Position numbers and translations under genes: made by a program
The notes under the pieces: model-generated
Databases searched by the model: none
Seen by the model: only the letters and a program-made list of their open reading frames with translations
What the model was told of the DNA's origin: nothing
Source: Hydractinia symbiolongicarpus
Taxonomy: Eukaryota; Cnidaria; Hydrozoa; Anthoathecata; Hydractiniidae
Direction of reading: 5' to 3'
Assembly: GCF_029227915.1 (NCBI RefSeq)
Contig: NC_079884.1
Span: forward strand, 10,974,001-11,038,000
Length of the DNA: 64,000 nucleotides
Part shown: positions 49,635 through 61,000 of the stretch, piece after piece
Numbering within the stretch: the first letter of the stretch is position 1
How the letters are laid out: every line of letters begins with the position of its first letter

Positions 49635-49796
49635 GTGTTGTCCCGGGATGAGTTTCGTCCTGGGATGAGTTCATTCCTGTGTCCACTGAAAGTCCTCACA
49701 CCGTTTACACGTTTAAGGCGGGATGAAATTTCATCCGGGGATGAGATTAAGAAAAAACTCCGTGTAAACACAATAATTCTTTTCATCCCGGGATGA
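49603..49796. repeat. Cluster of CCCGGG-centred palindromes
   Basis: CTCATCCCGGGATGAG, a perfect 16-base palindrome, lies at 49603-49618. The half-site TCCCGGGATGAG recurs at about 49624, 49641 and, as TCCTGGGATGAG, 49658. TCATCCCGGGATGA is at 49783-49796, and a related palindrome GGATGAAATTTCATCC is at 49721-49736. GTTTACACG (49703-49711) and CGTGTAAAC (49761-49769) form an inverted pair around the latter. Confidence 0.85.
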
Positions 49797-50129
49797 GAAT
49801 GCTTAATGTACACTTTTTGAACATGATTTTAGAACAAGAGCTATAAAATCAATTCGTTCTTTCTTTTTGTGACGACCGACGCAAAGAAGTAAAGAAAGCA
49901 TTTGGAAAAAATATATAAACAGGTTGGTTGTAACTTTTTCGTTGGAATTGGAGGGTACTCTTGTTGCATAGAGGGCTGTTGATTGATGGCCACGGAAGGT
50001 TGCGTAAAGAGACGAAGGAATTTCCTGTTTCGTTTTGTTAGGCGTCCTGTGCACCTGATCGATTCAGACGTTGTGGGTAGTTGCCAGTCTGACTCTGGAC
50101 AAAGCATTTGTCACCAACATTGAGTGGAG

Positions 50130-50960
50130 GTAGTTGGCGAGAGTGTTCATTAAGTTTCTCAACTGATCAATGAAAACGTTGTCGCATAGCAAGTTCTTTC
50201 TGCTCCCATGCGTTTCTCCAAAGTGGTCGGAAATGTTTGGTGCTGAATTTTTCCAAACGGTTTACAAATTAGAAGGTATCTCGAAATTGTCTACCAAATA
50301 CTATTTCTGCCGGTAAAATGTTGCAATCCGGATCTGGAGTGTTTCTACGTTGCATCATTGCTTGTAAGAAATTGTCGCAATGAAGGCTACCTGATGGGCC
50401 AATGTTGGATTGAAGAAGACGTTTCGTCGTACTCACTGCAGCTTTGGCACGACCATTAGGTTGAGGATTATATGCTGAGGATAAGCAATGATGCTGCTCT
50501 TCCCCATGCTTTCAGGAAGGAGTCGACTTTGATGACGAGATGAATTCTGGGCCTCTATCACTTGATATCTCAATGGGGACACCAAAACGAGCAAAATAAT
50601 TACGAAGGTATGCAATAAGGCCATCTGCGCCTGATTGTGATGAACTGTAGGGTGACTGAAACACATATGCCCATCCCGATAAGCGATCACCAACGCCAAG
50701 GTAATGGTTTCATCGTAGTCAGAATAATCAGCGAATACTTCTTCAAAGGGACTTGATGGTGGGACAGTAAAAGTGGCTGGAAGTGATGATTGAGACGGAG
50801 CGGTGGTATTGCAGTCGTTCCATGCGGATCTGGTCTGGTCTGGTCCGTCATTCCTGGCCAAAAGACAACTGAGCGAGCTCTGTTCGACATTGTTGAAACA
50901 CCTTGATGAGCCGAATCAAGAATCCTAAAAACACGTGATCTGAGCTAGGGAGCAACAACT
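50130..50960 (-). pseudogene. Integrase relic of the minus-strand gypsy element
   Basis: Readable in shifting frames: a zinc-binding segment with HQGVSTMSNRARSVVFWPGM and a DCN, then LPATFTVPPSSPFEEVFADY and downstream core remnants. These are the H2C2 finger and the start of the catalytic core of a gypsy integrase. Several frameshifts. Confidence 0.65.
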
Positions 50961-51044
50961 ACTCCAATTCGCAGAGACCATGGCGGTACTGCCAGTACGG
51001 TGCGATTTGCGGATCTTGTGATCTGAGGGTTAAAAATCCTTCAA

Positions 51045-52442
51045 ACCCACTAACAGGATATCTCAATAAAAACAGCCTAAGAAACAAAATAATTGATGCT
51101 AGAGAAATAATGAAGAGTTTTTTTGCCAGATTATTTTGTTATTTCCGAAACAAAACTTGATTATAATTTACCAACTAGTGAATTTGTAATAGATAATTAC
51201 GAGATCGGGAAAAGAAAAGATAGGAAGGCAAACGGAGGGGGTGGTCTAATAGAATATGTAATTTGCAGTCAATTAAATATAGGATCAAAAATTTGTTCGG
51301 GCTGACCATAAAAAACAATAAATGGGCAGTAATTATTGTATGGAACTTACAGACTTTTCCAAATAATCTTGTGTGGTGTCCCACAAGGATCTATATTAGG
51401 ACCTTATTTTTAAAATTCTCATAAATGACTTATTTTATTTTATCTCTAAGTGTAACTTACATAACTACATAGATGACAACACCCTATCTGCATTCTCAAA
51501 TTCGCTTAATCACTTGATTACACTGCTAGAAAATGAGTCTAATATAGCTATTTCATGGCTAGAAATGAATAAAATGATAGTTAACCCAGGAAAATTTCAA
51601 GCAATTATGTTATCCAAAAACAAAAAGGATAATTCTAATCTTGAAGTAAGTATTGGTGAGAAAAAGATTAAAACAAAACCAATTGTAAAATTATTGGGTG
51701 TGACCATTGATGATAAATTAAGCTTTAACGAACATTTGAGAAAAGTTTGTAAAACGGCATCAGCACAATTGAATTCTTTGTTTAGATTTAAAAATATTCT
51801 ACCACTAAAAGCAAAACAAATCTTAGCCCAAAGTTTCGTGTTTTCAAATTTCCACTATTGCTCTTTGATATAACATTTCTCATCAACAAAGTCACTTTTA
51901 AAGGTGGAGAGAATATACGACAGAGCTATTTATTCCTTGCACGAAACAAATGAGAAAGTAAATGAAATTTTCATGAATTTCAGGCATGACAATTTCATGT
52001 GTGTCTCAAGATTAAGAAATTTATGTGTGGGAATTTTCAAAATACTGACAGGCAATAAACCGTCTTATATGAAGGACATTTTTATTTTATAAAATACAGT
52101 CAGACCCATCACAAACAAAATGTTAAAAATTTAGAAGTTGTAAGATTTAAAACAACTACGTTTGGAACAAATAGCCTGCGCTCTTTGGGGCCAAGAATTT
52201 GGAACGATTTACCGTTTCATATCAAAACCACTAAAAATTTAATTGATTTTAAGAAAAATTTTAAACTCTGGAATGGCAAGGTTTGTCTTTGCAACTTGGG
52301 TAATAAATAGTTCCGTGTAAATAAATTTATTTACTATATACGCATTCTCTTTTGTAGTTTTGATTAGTTTTTGTTGCATTTATTAAAAACTACAGTAAAT
52401 TATATATCTGACTTTAAATAATTAAACAAACAAACAAACAAA
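51045..52442 (+). mobile_element. Non-LTR retrotransposon (LINE) fragment nested in gypsy
   Basis: The 5' part encodes an endonuclease piece (NSLRNKIIDAREIMKS, VISETKLDYNLPTSEFVID, RKDRKANGGGG). After a deletion comes reverse-transcriptase end sequence: CGVPQGS in a broken frame, YIDD at about 51465, then ISWLEMNKMIVNPGKFQAI and LGVTIDDKLSFNEHLRKVC. The 3' end is an (AAAC)n run at 52421-52440. Order and motifs fit a jockey/CR1-type LINE, with internal deletion and stops. Confidence 0.85.
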
Positions 52443-53113
52443 TGAGCCTCATTTAGAATGCCGTTACGTACCATGGTGAGAAGACTCTTCGTGTCCGTGT
52501 TATTCACTGTCTCTTTAGCTAGCTGTTCCCAAGAAACTGACAATGTAGATTGCGCGTCGCGTTGAATGGCAGCAGCAATGATGGGTTCAGTTAAATCGAG
52601 AGTGGTGAGTCCTAAGACCTTCCCTTCAGACGTAGGATTACGGGAGGCAGGATCGGCTGCATGGTTAGTCTTGCCTGGGATGTGGATAATATCAAAAGCC
52701 CAGGGCAAAGTTCGTTGTTTTAGACGAAATAAGCGTGTATTTGAGATCTCATCAAGATTTCCATCACCAAATATCTTGACTAGCGCTTTGTGATTTGTTG
52801 CGATAAGAAGGTTGTTGGAGCCTTGGGTGAAAATTTTTGTCCGTTCTAAACTCCAAGCTACGGCAATTCCTGACTTACCGGTCAATGAAAGGTAATCGAT
52901 TATCCTCCACCAATGATCCTTCAATTCGAAATCGTAGAAAGAGAAGTCGTCCATGATGCGTTCCTTTCTTTCGAAGTCAGGAAGTATCATGTCGTAACGA
53001 CGATTGTACCCATCACCATATGTGAATCTCAACTGATGGTTCATCCATCTGGGGAAGACGTTGATAGGGAACATATATCGAATGTGGGGCTTGCATAACA
53101 TTTCAGCAACCAC
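52440..53113 (-). pseudogene. RNase H segment of gypsy pol
   Basis: The open frame runs through GKSGIAVAWSLERTKIFTQG, LLIATNHKALVKIFGD, LDEISNTRLFRLKQRTLPW and DIIHIPGKTNHAADPASRNP, the RNase H C-terminal half and connection of gypsy pol. The last residues of the frame (after about 52442) are LINE tail, not gypsy. Confidence 0.8.
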
Positions 53114-53193
53114 ATTTTCATCTGTTCAATGTTCTCCGGTATCGCTTAAAATGGAAGGGTGTCAGGATTCGGGGGTACGTTTGTTCGCTTTGG

Positions 53194-53673
53194 TTAATTG
53201 CAAATAGATCCATCGTCATTGGTAGCACCACGTTTGAGTCCACAAGGCTGTCCTGTTTCATCTGAGTTGTTGTCGTTCCTGCTAGCAGAACTGTCTGTGG
53301 CATTATAAGTCGTATTGTTAAACTCGTTTACACAAGGAAAGCTTCCCGGAAGAATGCATACATAGGACAAGTAGAATGACTTTACATCCCTGCCGACATA
53401 GACCATGGAGCGACAGACAATGGATTTGCCTTTTGAAGTTCGTCCCCTTATTCCTAAGAAGGTCCCATCGATCCTTATAGGGCTAAGGTTAGCTGCGTTA
53501 AAGGACATTGTAACCGGTTGTAAATCGTCCATCGAATATCCTGCGCTAAGAAATTTATCAAGAGACCATGGATCAGACTGAGCACCACTATCTGCAATTC
53601 CATTAAAGCTAGTGAACTGTCCTGGATAACCATCAACAGAGATCTGTATTGAAATCTTTGGATGATCTGACAT
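53194..53673 (-). pseudogene. Retropepsin segment of gypsy pol
   Basis: The open frame contains IADSGAQSDPWSLDKFLSAG, with a readable D-S-G active-site loop, followed by MSFNAANLSPIRIDGTFLGI. This is a typical gypsy aspartic protease core. The frame is lost soon afterwards. Confidence 0.75.
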
Positions 53674-54223
53674 TAAAGCACGGAGTCATTCACCCTTGGT
53701 GAATATCTGATGATCGACAGTGGCTTTGGCTTTGGAGAGCTTAACTGATGAATACGAGGGTAGCAGCAAAGAAGTTGAACTAGCATCAATGGTGGAGATA
53801 TGGCCAAAGCTTGCTATGTCTGATGTAAATGCGATAGACAAATTTTCTGCCTCTTGGTTACAGCAGAGTCCCAGCGTTTTTTTCAGCAAGAAGCACATCA
53901 CTGGTGCGGTTTTCGATTTCAACCACAAAGGTTCCTGGTGAAAATATTAAAAGTAGCCTGACAATATGGACATATAGAAGTTTTTTACGATCGACGCTGT
54001 CCTTGGTCAATGAGCTCCCACGAAAGTTTGAAGTGCTACGGTACGAAGAAATTGCTAGTAAAGTTCGCAATTTATCCGCATTTCGTGCAATTTCCCTATT
54101 TTCAATAAAAGCAATCACTTCGAGGACTGTCTCTTTCGGCATTCCATCAGTGGTTAGTGCTTCGCAACGGATTTCGTGATCAGCCAATCCATTCAGCAGC
54201 ACATCCCGTATGACTTCGTCCGT

Positions 54224-54778
54224 TTAGTAGACCTCGCCCTCAACGTCCCGATGACTATCATTACATTCTGTCCGAAACAAATTAAAAGACTCACAAGTCT
54301 CTGCTTTGCCTTGTACCCGAGCTGCGAAAGTTCGAAAGGGTTCATCTTTGTCCTGCCGAAACGCAGCAAGTTCTGACCTGAGTACACCAATTGCAACATG
54401 GACAACAGCAATCAATTTAAGTATTTTCAGTGCTTCCTCTAGTGGATGTGTTGTAAAACGGGGCCTCAGAATAATGTTTCCTAGCCGTTCTGACGCATAT
54501 TCAAGCAACTGACCTGATGCTGCCGCATTTGGGATATTAGAACTGATTCAAAACGTTTCCCATCGTCTGTTGAAGGCATTCAATTCCCCCGTTGTGGCAT
54601 TTAACTGGAATTTTGGTCCTTCAAGTCTTGGAGAGCTAGAAGTTGGTGCAGCAGCTACTGGCGGCGTTGAGTGAACGTGGGAATGTACATTCAGGATACC
54701 AGCAGCTCTCTGCACTTCCACATCGTCGGTTTTGAATCCACAAGACGGGATTGGACATGCAAGTACAGCCATTTTCAC
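54224..54778 (-). pseudogene. gag-like relic of the minus-strand gypsy element
   Basis: A start at 54778 opens MKMAVLACPIPSCGFKTDDV, an N-terminal zinc-finger-like segment, then a Pro/Ser linker and the PKFQLNATTGELNAFNRRW type start of a gypsy Gag. It continues in a second frame (FRQDKDEPFRTFAARVQGKA) to about 54224. A frame change near 54540 breaks it. Confidence 0.6.
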
Positions 54779-55739
54779 TGATGAGTTAGTCCAAACATGG
54801 ATAAAGATCCTCCAATTTAATAATTAGTTTTAAATATACTTTAGAATTTTGGATCTAAAATAAACAAAGAGTAAATGTTAGCATATAAAATATAAGTAAT
54901 AAGTAATAATTAAGTAATAATAAGTAATAATTCTACAGTTAAGATGCAGAGCAGTTACGTTACGATGCAGAGCAAGTGTTTCAATGCATTGGCTCTGTTG
55001 AGCGTGCACAAGGAGATGACAGAAAAACTGGATCTTCTTGAAGTTGGAAATGAATTTATTGATGAAAAGGATGATCACTGCCATCATTATTTTGGAAAAT
55101 TTTATTTCATCTGACTTTATTGTATGAACTATAATTTTAGCGAAATAAGATGAGTGTAATTTTATTGTAGAAATAGCGATGTTTAGTAGGAGCAAGGAAA
55201 CTCCGGCAAAGCCATTTTCGGGCGATATGGAATCCCTGAATCTCATTTTTTTCCCTTGCTGGAAATCAAAAACACTCATTAAGAAATTTTATAAATTAGG
55301 GCTCCCCCACTGTCAAAATGACATTTTGCCGCTGGATACTTTTCATCGTAGCGCACAGTTTTCGTCGTGACGTGGCATTTGTCTACGTTGGATAATTTCA
55401 CCAGACTGGACAAAGCATTTAGCACATAGAATAGCACAATTTTTTTTATTGTTTATTTTTTGTTAAGTAAAAATTTTGAAGCCATTTAATAATATCGTTT
55501 CTACTCAACCTCGATCCCAAGGCCTGTAGCGTTTTTTGATATGAGGAAAACCTTTCATTCTGGCATTGCGTTTATCTGAACCTACCTTCATTCTTCTATT
55601 TTGCAGTTTTTACCATTTTAGCTAGCTAGCTAACTCAAAACGCTCGACTCATAATTTGTGACTCTACCGTGCTGATTTTTTGAAATTAGTTTACGAAGTT
55701 AGTTATTGCATGTAAAAGAGCATAAACATTTTTTCCATG

Positions 55740-55965
55740 AAGTGGAGTACGTTGCAACGAACACAAATAGGGAGAGCTATACGTCATAAAGACGTAATCC
55801 CACGCAATAAAAAATGATACGCTACGACGAACAACACTACGAGGCAACAAAAGCCACGCCGTAAAGAATAATACGCCATGACGCAAAAGCAATACGACAC
55901 GATGTAAGCCATGCGACAAAGGATAATACGGTGCGACGAATGGGTTACAACGTGACGATGAGCAT
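55740..55965. repeat. Degenerate GATACG/CGACGAA tandem repeat
   Basis: Words such as AATAATACG, GATACGCTACGACGAA, GCCATGCGAC and GCCATGACGC recur at roughly 20-30 base spacing with much change. It opens long frames on both strands, which I regard as non-coding. Confidence 0.5.
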
Positions 55966-56494
55966 GCACAAATATTGACCCACAAATAACTCCATAGTCC
56001 CCAGGGTTTGTATTCTCAACCCTAAGTCTCAAAAAAAATTTATACTTTTTCCATCTGGTTGCCATCGTTGTAACTACTGTGATATCAAATATCGGAAATA
56101 CTGGTAAATTTAAAGTTATTACAGCCATTCTGTATTTTTGTAAAATGTAAAGAACGTAACTTTGTATAAAATAAATAATCTTCTTGTGAAATAAGTTGTA
56201 TTTTTAACCCTTTTATATATACAACACTCCAAAATAGATGTTTCTCTCCATCCTTGTTGTCGCGTTACAACACTACTTGTAGGAATGAACTTCCATAACT
56301 TTTGAACCGAAGGATTTACGATATTCATTTATCATAGTCTTCTCATGAGTATGCATCTATGGATGTCCGATGTTACGCACAAGCGCCTTATGGATAAGAT
56401 AATGTTACTTTAAAATTACACAGCTGTTATCGATCTAGGAATTTACCCTGCAGAGCTTATCAAAGATAAAGTCACAAAAAAGGATTTAAAAAAA

Positions 56495-56910
56495 AAACGC
56501 GCATAACAACTGATTTTACCGGTTCTTTCCAACTACTTCATCGTCCTTTAAGTCGCTTCAATTTATGACTCGCCTTTCCGGTGTCATCGAACTGGGATAT
56601 CTTAACCGTTAGATTTCGCAGCCGAATAAAAAATCAGGAATTTTCTTTTTCTGGCCATTTGCTACCGCACGATGGTACCCCTGAACATTACCACTCTCGT
56701 CCCCAGAGCTCTTGAGATGAGCATCAAAACTCTTTTCCAGGTTCTTATCCAAAAGCTTGATATCTCAATAAGAGGGATAGCGAGTTGTGGTCAATAACAG
56801 GTATGTCAGATTTTTCCCCTCGCTGCAACGCCTACTGAGTCTAGGGGCTAAATTAAATTAAAGTAGCTACAGAGAGGACCCTATGGACGAATAATTTATT
56901 ATTGCTAAAT
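56495..56910 (+). repeat. Interspersed repeat, copy 1
   Basis: Shares with 62085-62300 the series TGATTTTACC, CTTTCCAACTA, TTAAGTCG/TTAACTCG, TTTCAATTTATGACTCGCC-like and, at the end, AGTAGCTACA and GACCCTATGG. The copy here is longer because of an extra central segment. Confidence 0.5.
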
Positions 56911-58003
56911 TCTCTTTTTGCAAAATCCTCCTCAGGAGAGGCTCTCCAAAAAAAAAATCGAAACACTTAAGATATATTTGCGCAGTGCCTTTGTATGCTA
57001 TGATAATGATAGAAAAACATATTATGAAGAAATAGTCATTCTTTACCCCTTTAAACGATATTTTTCTCGAACTTTATTTAGTCTATTTGGGAAATATAAT
57101 GCGTTTCATGAGATGTTGCGACGGTGAACTTCTTCAAAATATTTCGACCTTTTTTCCCTTATTCTCTAAAAGCACTAACTACGACACGAATAAGTGTAAA
57201 CTGGATATATGTTCTAAATCACTGCTGCTACCTAGGCTGTTTACCTTTTCACTATGAATATCGGCACCTCCAGAGCAATCCCACTAGTAATGCTAAAAGT
57301 TAATGGTGTTAAAGTACCGTCGCCTACCATTAAAATCCTTTCATACAATTTTTGATCTTCTCCTATTTTCCAATATAGTAAACTTCGACAAAAGGGTACT
57401 TAAATACGTCTGAGTGGTTGTTTGTTGTTTAATGCCAAGGAACGCTGTTTCGTACCTCTGATGTCTGCTCTCTAATCTTCACCTTTTAATGGCAGACCTC
57501 TTAATTTTTATTGAATCATGGATATAAAGCATGTTAAAGCTAATATACATTTACATGCACAAAACTGAACAACATGTTGCAGTCGTGCCGCAATCGTAGC
57601 AAATCCACGACGAATTCTTGTATAGGATTTTTCTTCAGGATGAATGGTTAAAAATCAAGGTTAAACTACCTCTGCGAGAGACGTTTGATTTTATTTACTT
57701 TCGTTACAACGACGGTTATTACACCAGAGTGTGGGTAAAAAAAAATACTTATGTTTTGGTCTGGTTACGGAAAGATTAGAAAATTCCTCGCTTAAATCAA
57801 CCTTGTCCCAAAGCCTCTCCTACATTCATGATATTCATGATATTCTGACGGAGCCGTCCCGTTAAAGAATTATATTAGCGTAAAAGAACCCTGGGGGCTA
57901 CGTTGCGCTCGAACTTAAAAGATACGAGCTTGTCCGGCTAATAAACAGATATCACCTATTTGTTTACATATTCTCGATAAGTCAGACTTTGTAAATCGTT
58001 TCC

Positions 58004-61000
58004 ATGAACATGGCTGCCACGAACGCGAGTATGGAGAATGAAAATAGAAAGTGTTCTTCCACGCACGATATGGGTAAAGACGCAACAAAGTCATCTGGAG
58101 ATACAAGAAGTGACTCAAAGGTGTGTTTAAGAATTGAAAATGCAGGAAAAGGAAATATGATGTGTTCTCTACCTGCGCAACTGGATGCGACATAGCTATA
58201 GCTAGCTTTACATTCCTTAGGGTGAGGGACAAATAACAAATGCAGATCTAAAGGCAAATAATCACTCAGCTAAACAGACTAAAATAATGTGGTTTTTAGG
58301 GACGTTTAACAAAATGCCCAAGTGCCCAATGAAAGGGACAGAAATCATCATTAATTGTTTGAGAAATTTTCTGTATAGCTTACTAGGAGTAAGGACAACT
58401 GACACCCCTTTACGATAATTCGGGAAAACTAACACTCCATCGCAGCCCATTTTGCAATCGGAGGAGGTAAACATCATCTTTTTATAAGACTTTGAGGGTG
58501 CCTATAAGTCGCATACAATGTAAAAAGTGTGGACGTTTTCGGGCGAGATCGACTTTTTGAGTATTTGCCCAAAAAACCCCGCATAGACCCGAACAATGCC
58601 CGATTTTTTTTTTGTATCTTATTATTATTACCGTTTTCTAAAAATTTGAAAGAAATTAATACGTAGGAAGTTAAAAAACTGAAGAAAACACTCTTTCGTC
58701 TCTGACAAACTCTTGTAAAAACATGTTTTTTACCTCCTTTCTTCCGATATTGAAATTGATGGAGAACGGTAGGAACGCATGTAAAATTAAATTATCGTAA
58801 AGGCGTATTAGACTATTTCTCCCAAATAAGCTATAGTCTTTAAATTAGGAGATTTTTAATAGCGTAACTTGGAGATAATTAGTCTAGTAAGGACATAAAA
58901 AAATTCAGTTGATGATATCTGTGCAATCTTTGTTGGTCGCGCTACTTGCTGACTTAGTCATCTTTGCTTAGGGTAGCGTACGCATATGTTCAACTTGCAA
59001 AAATAATTTTCTTTTATTCAAAAAAACAATAGGATAGCGAGTTCCTTTCAAATTGCGCGAAAAAATTGTTTCGTGTTAAAAACAAAAGAATAGCAAGAAA
59101 CATTGTGTATAAACAATACTCTGCGCGAGAAAGAATTAAACACGAAGGCCATTGAATTTTTATTTTTTTAATCTCCATATATTTAAAAAACACAAGCCCT
59201 TTTAAAAAACAACAAATCCAATGATCTAATGTTTAAAAAAAACTAATCCTACTTTTAAAACTTTTAGCAATATTTGAAACTTTTAAAAGTTCTTTTTATA
59301 AAAAGCAACGTTTAACAACGCAAACTACGTTTGGGACTTTTCCCTTCATGATAAGATTTCGAAAAACAAATTAAATTTGAATACCAAAGAAAGAAAAAAC
59401 CAAAAAATATAACTTTTGGCGTTCTGGAAAGATAAAACACTCATTTTGAGTACATTTTATTTTAAATTTTAATACCGAAGAAAGAGTCTAAAAATATAAC
59501 TTCCAACGCGCATAAAAGGTGAAAACGCTTGTTGTGGGAACATTTTGTTCAGGTAAGAATAAAAATATACACAGTTAAAAACATGTTTTTGTGGGAACAT
59601 TTTGTTCTGGTAAGAATAAAAAGATACACAGTTAAAAACACATGATTTTTTCTGAAAAATAAATCTTGGAAAAAGAGTTACTACAAACTTAAAAAAGTAT
59701 TGATAAAAAAAGAGCTATAAAATTACAAAGTCACTGTTATTTAGTTTCGGGCATCGCAAATACGTATTTATAGCATTAACTGCGTTGACCCAAGTCAATT
59801 TTTGGTTAGTTTTTGAAATATCAAAATACTGAAAAACAATCTGCTTAATATACTCGATTTTTTTCCCTGTCTAAAGGTTCTTTTTGAACTTGTTTACCGT
59901 TCACTATTTTGTTCATACCAAAAACTTTTTTTTCTACGGTGAAAATAGTCTTGTCACAAAATTTCCTATTTTGCCACCACATTGATTGCACGCATACAAG
60001 ATGACGTCGTCGGCCAAATATGAGTTGGAAGGAATATAATTGAAACTGTGCTGTGGATGAATAGAAAATGGTTGGTGTGGTGCAGAGAATGGCTGGTGCT
60101 GTAGAGAAAATGGTTGGTGTGGAGGAGAAAACCGCCATGCTGTGGATAAGGTGAAATGTAAGGCAGCATATTCAAATGATGGTTTGAGATAAACAGAGAT
60201 GGTGGTTGATGAATTGAAAAGGTTGATTCAAGTTGCTGTATAGGTGTTGATGTAGATGGCAAAACTGGTTTAGGTGGCGAATCTGGAATTACAATGTAAA
60301 AGTCATCTATGAAATAGTTGTTTGTTCTTAAATTTTTAAAATGCCATCCAAAAAACATTTCTATCACCGTTTTTCGTTCTTAATATATTTAAAACGCGAC
60401 CTAGAAAAACATTTCTATGGCCGTTTTTTTGTTCTTTAAACTTCCAAAACGCGATGTAAAAAAACATTTCTATCGTCCCTTTTGGTTCTTAAACTTTTAA
60501 AACGCGATCTAAAAAAGCTTTTCTATCACAATTAAAGTTTCAATCTTTGTTAAAATATAGTTATTTGTATTGCTTAAAAGCTTTATTTAACCCATGCAAC
60601 CAACAATACCTTCTTGCTAGTTTATTTAGTTTCCACGCAAATTTTTTATATATTAAAACTATTAAGCAATGGCTCTTCGTGTCACATTGATAGAGTTGAT
60701 AAAATTTGCAATTATGCTATTAGGAATAGTTATGTTAACACTATACAATAGTTATGCGCAGCTATAATAAGCTATGTTTTCTATAAAAATCTTTTGTTTA
60801 TTACTCGCAAGTTAATGACTTACAAGACTTACAAGATAATTAATAAGAACAAAAGACACAAAACTACAGCCTCCGAGAAAAAGTTGTGATACTTAAGCGT
60901 ACATGTACGCTAACATCTGGACTGGACTGTATGAGATAAAGTTTGCCTAATTTGTCTATCATAGCCTATGTAGCAGATAGTCTAATTTGCAGTTGTCCCT

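Larger units (their letters stand above)
50130..54778 (-). mobile_element. Ty3/gypsy retrotransposon relic, split by a LINE
   Basis: On the minus strand, gag (from 54778), a CPYC-type zinc motif near 53990, retropepsin (53673-53194), RNase H (53113-52440) and integrase (50960-50130) appear in gypsy order. A LINE fragment occupies 51045-52442, between RNase H and integrase. Reverse transcriptase is largely absent. Frames are broken throughout, so the element is dead. Confidence 0.75.
54779..57914. other. Non-coding stretch upstream of the gypsy gag
   Basis: No gene recognised. Part of the first few hundred bases may be the element's LTR. It includes an AAGTAATAATTAAGTAATAA low-complexity run (54890-54935), a degenerate CGACG/ATACG-rich repeat (55740-55965) and one copy of a repeat shared with 62085-62300. 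Confidence 0.4.

Noticed and set aside
55686-56128. Overlapping minus-strand frames of about 100 codons
   Set aside because: They arise from a degenerate tandem repeat (CGACG/ATACG words); composition is repetitive and there are no motifs or exon borders.
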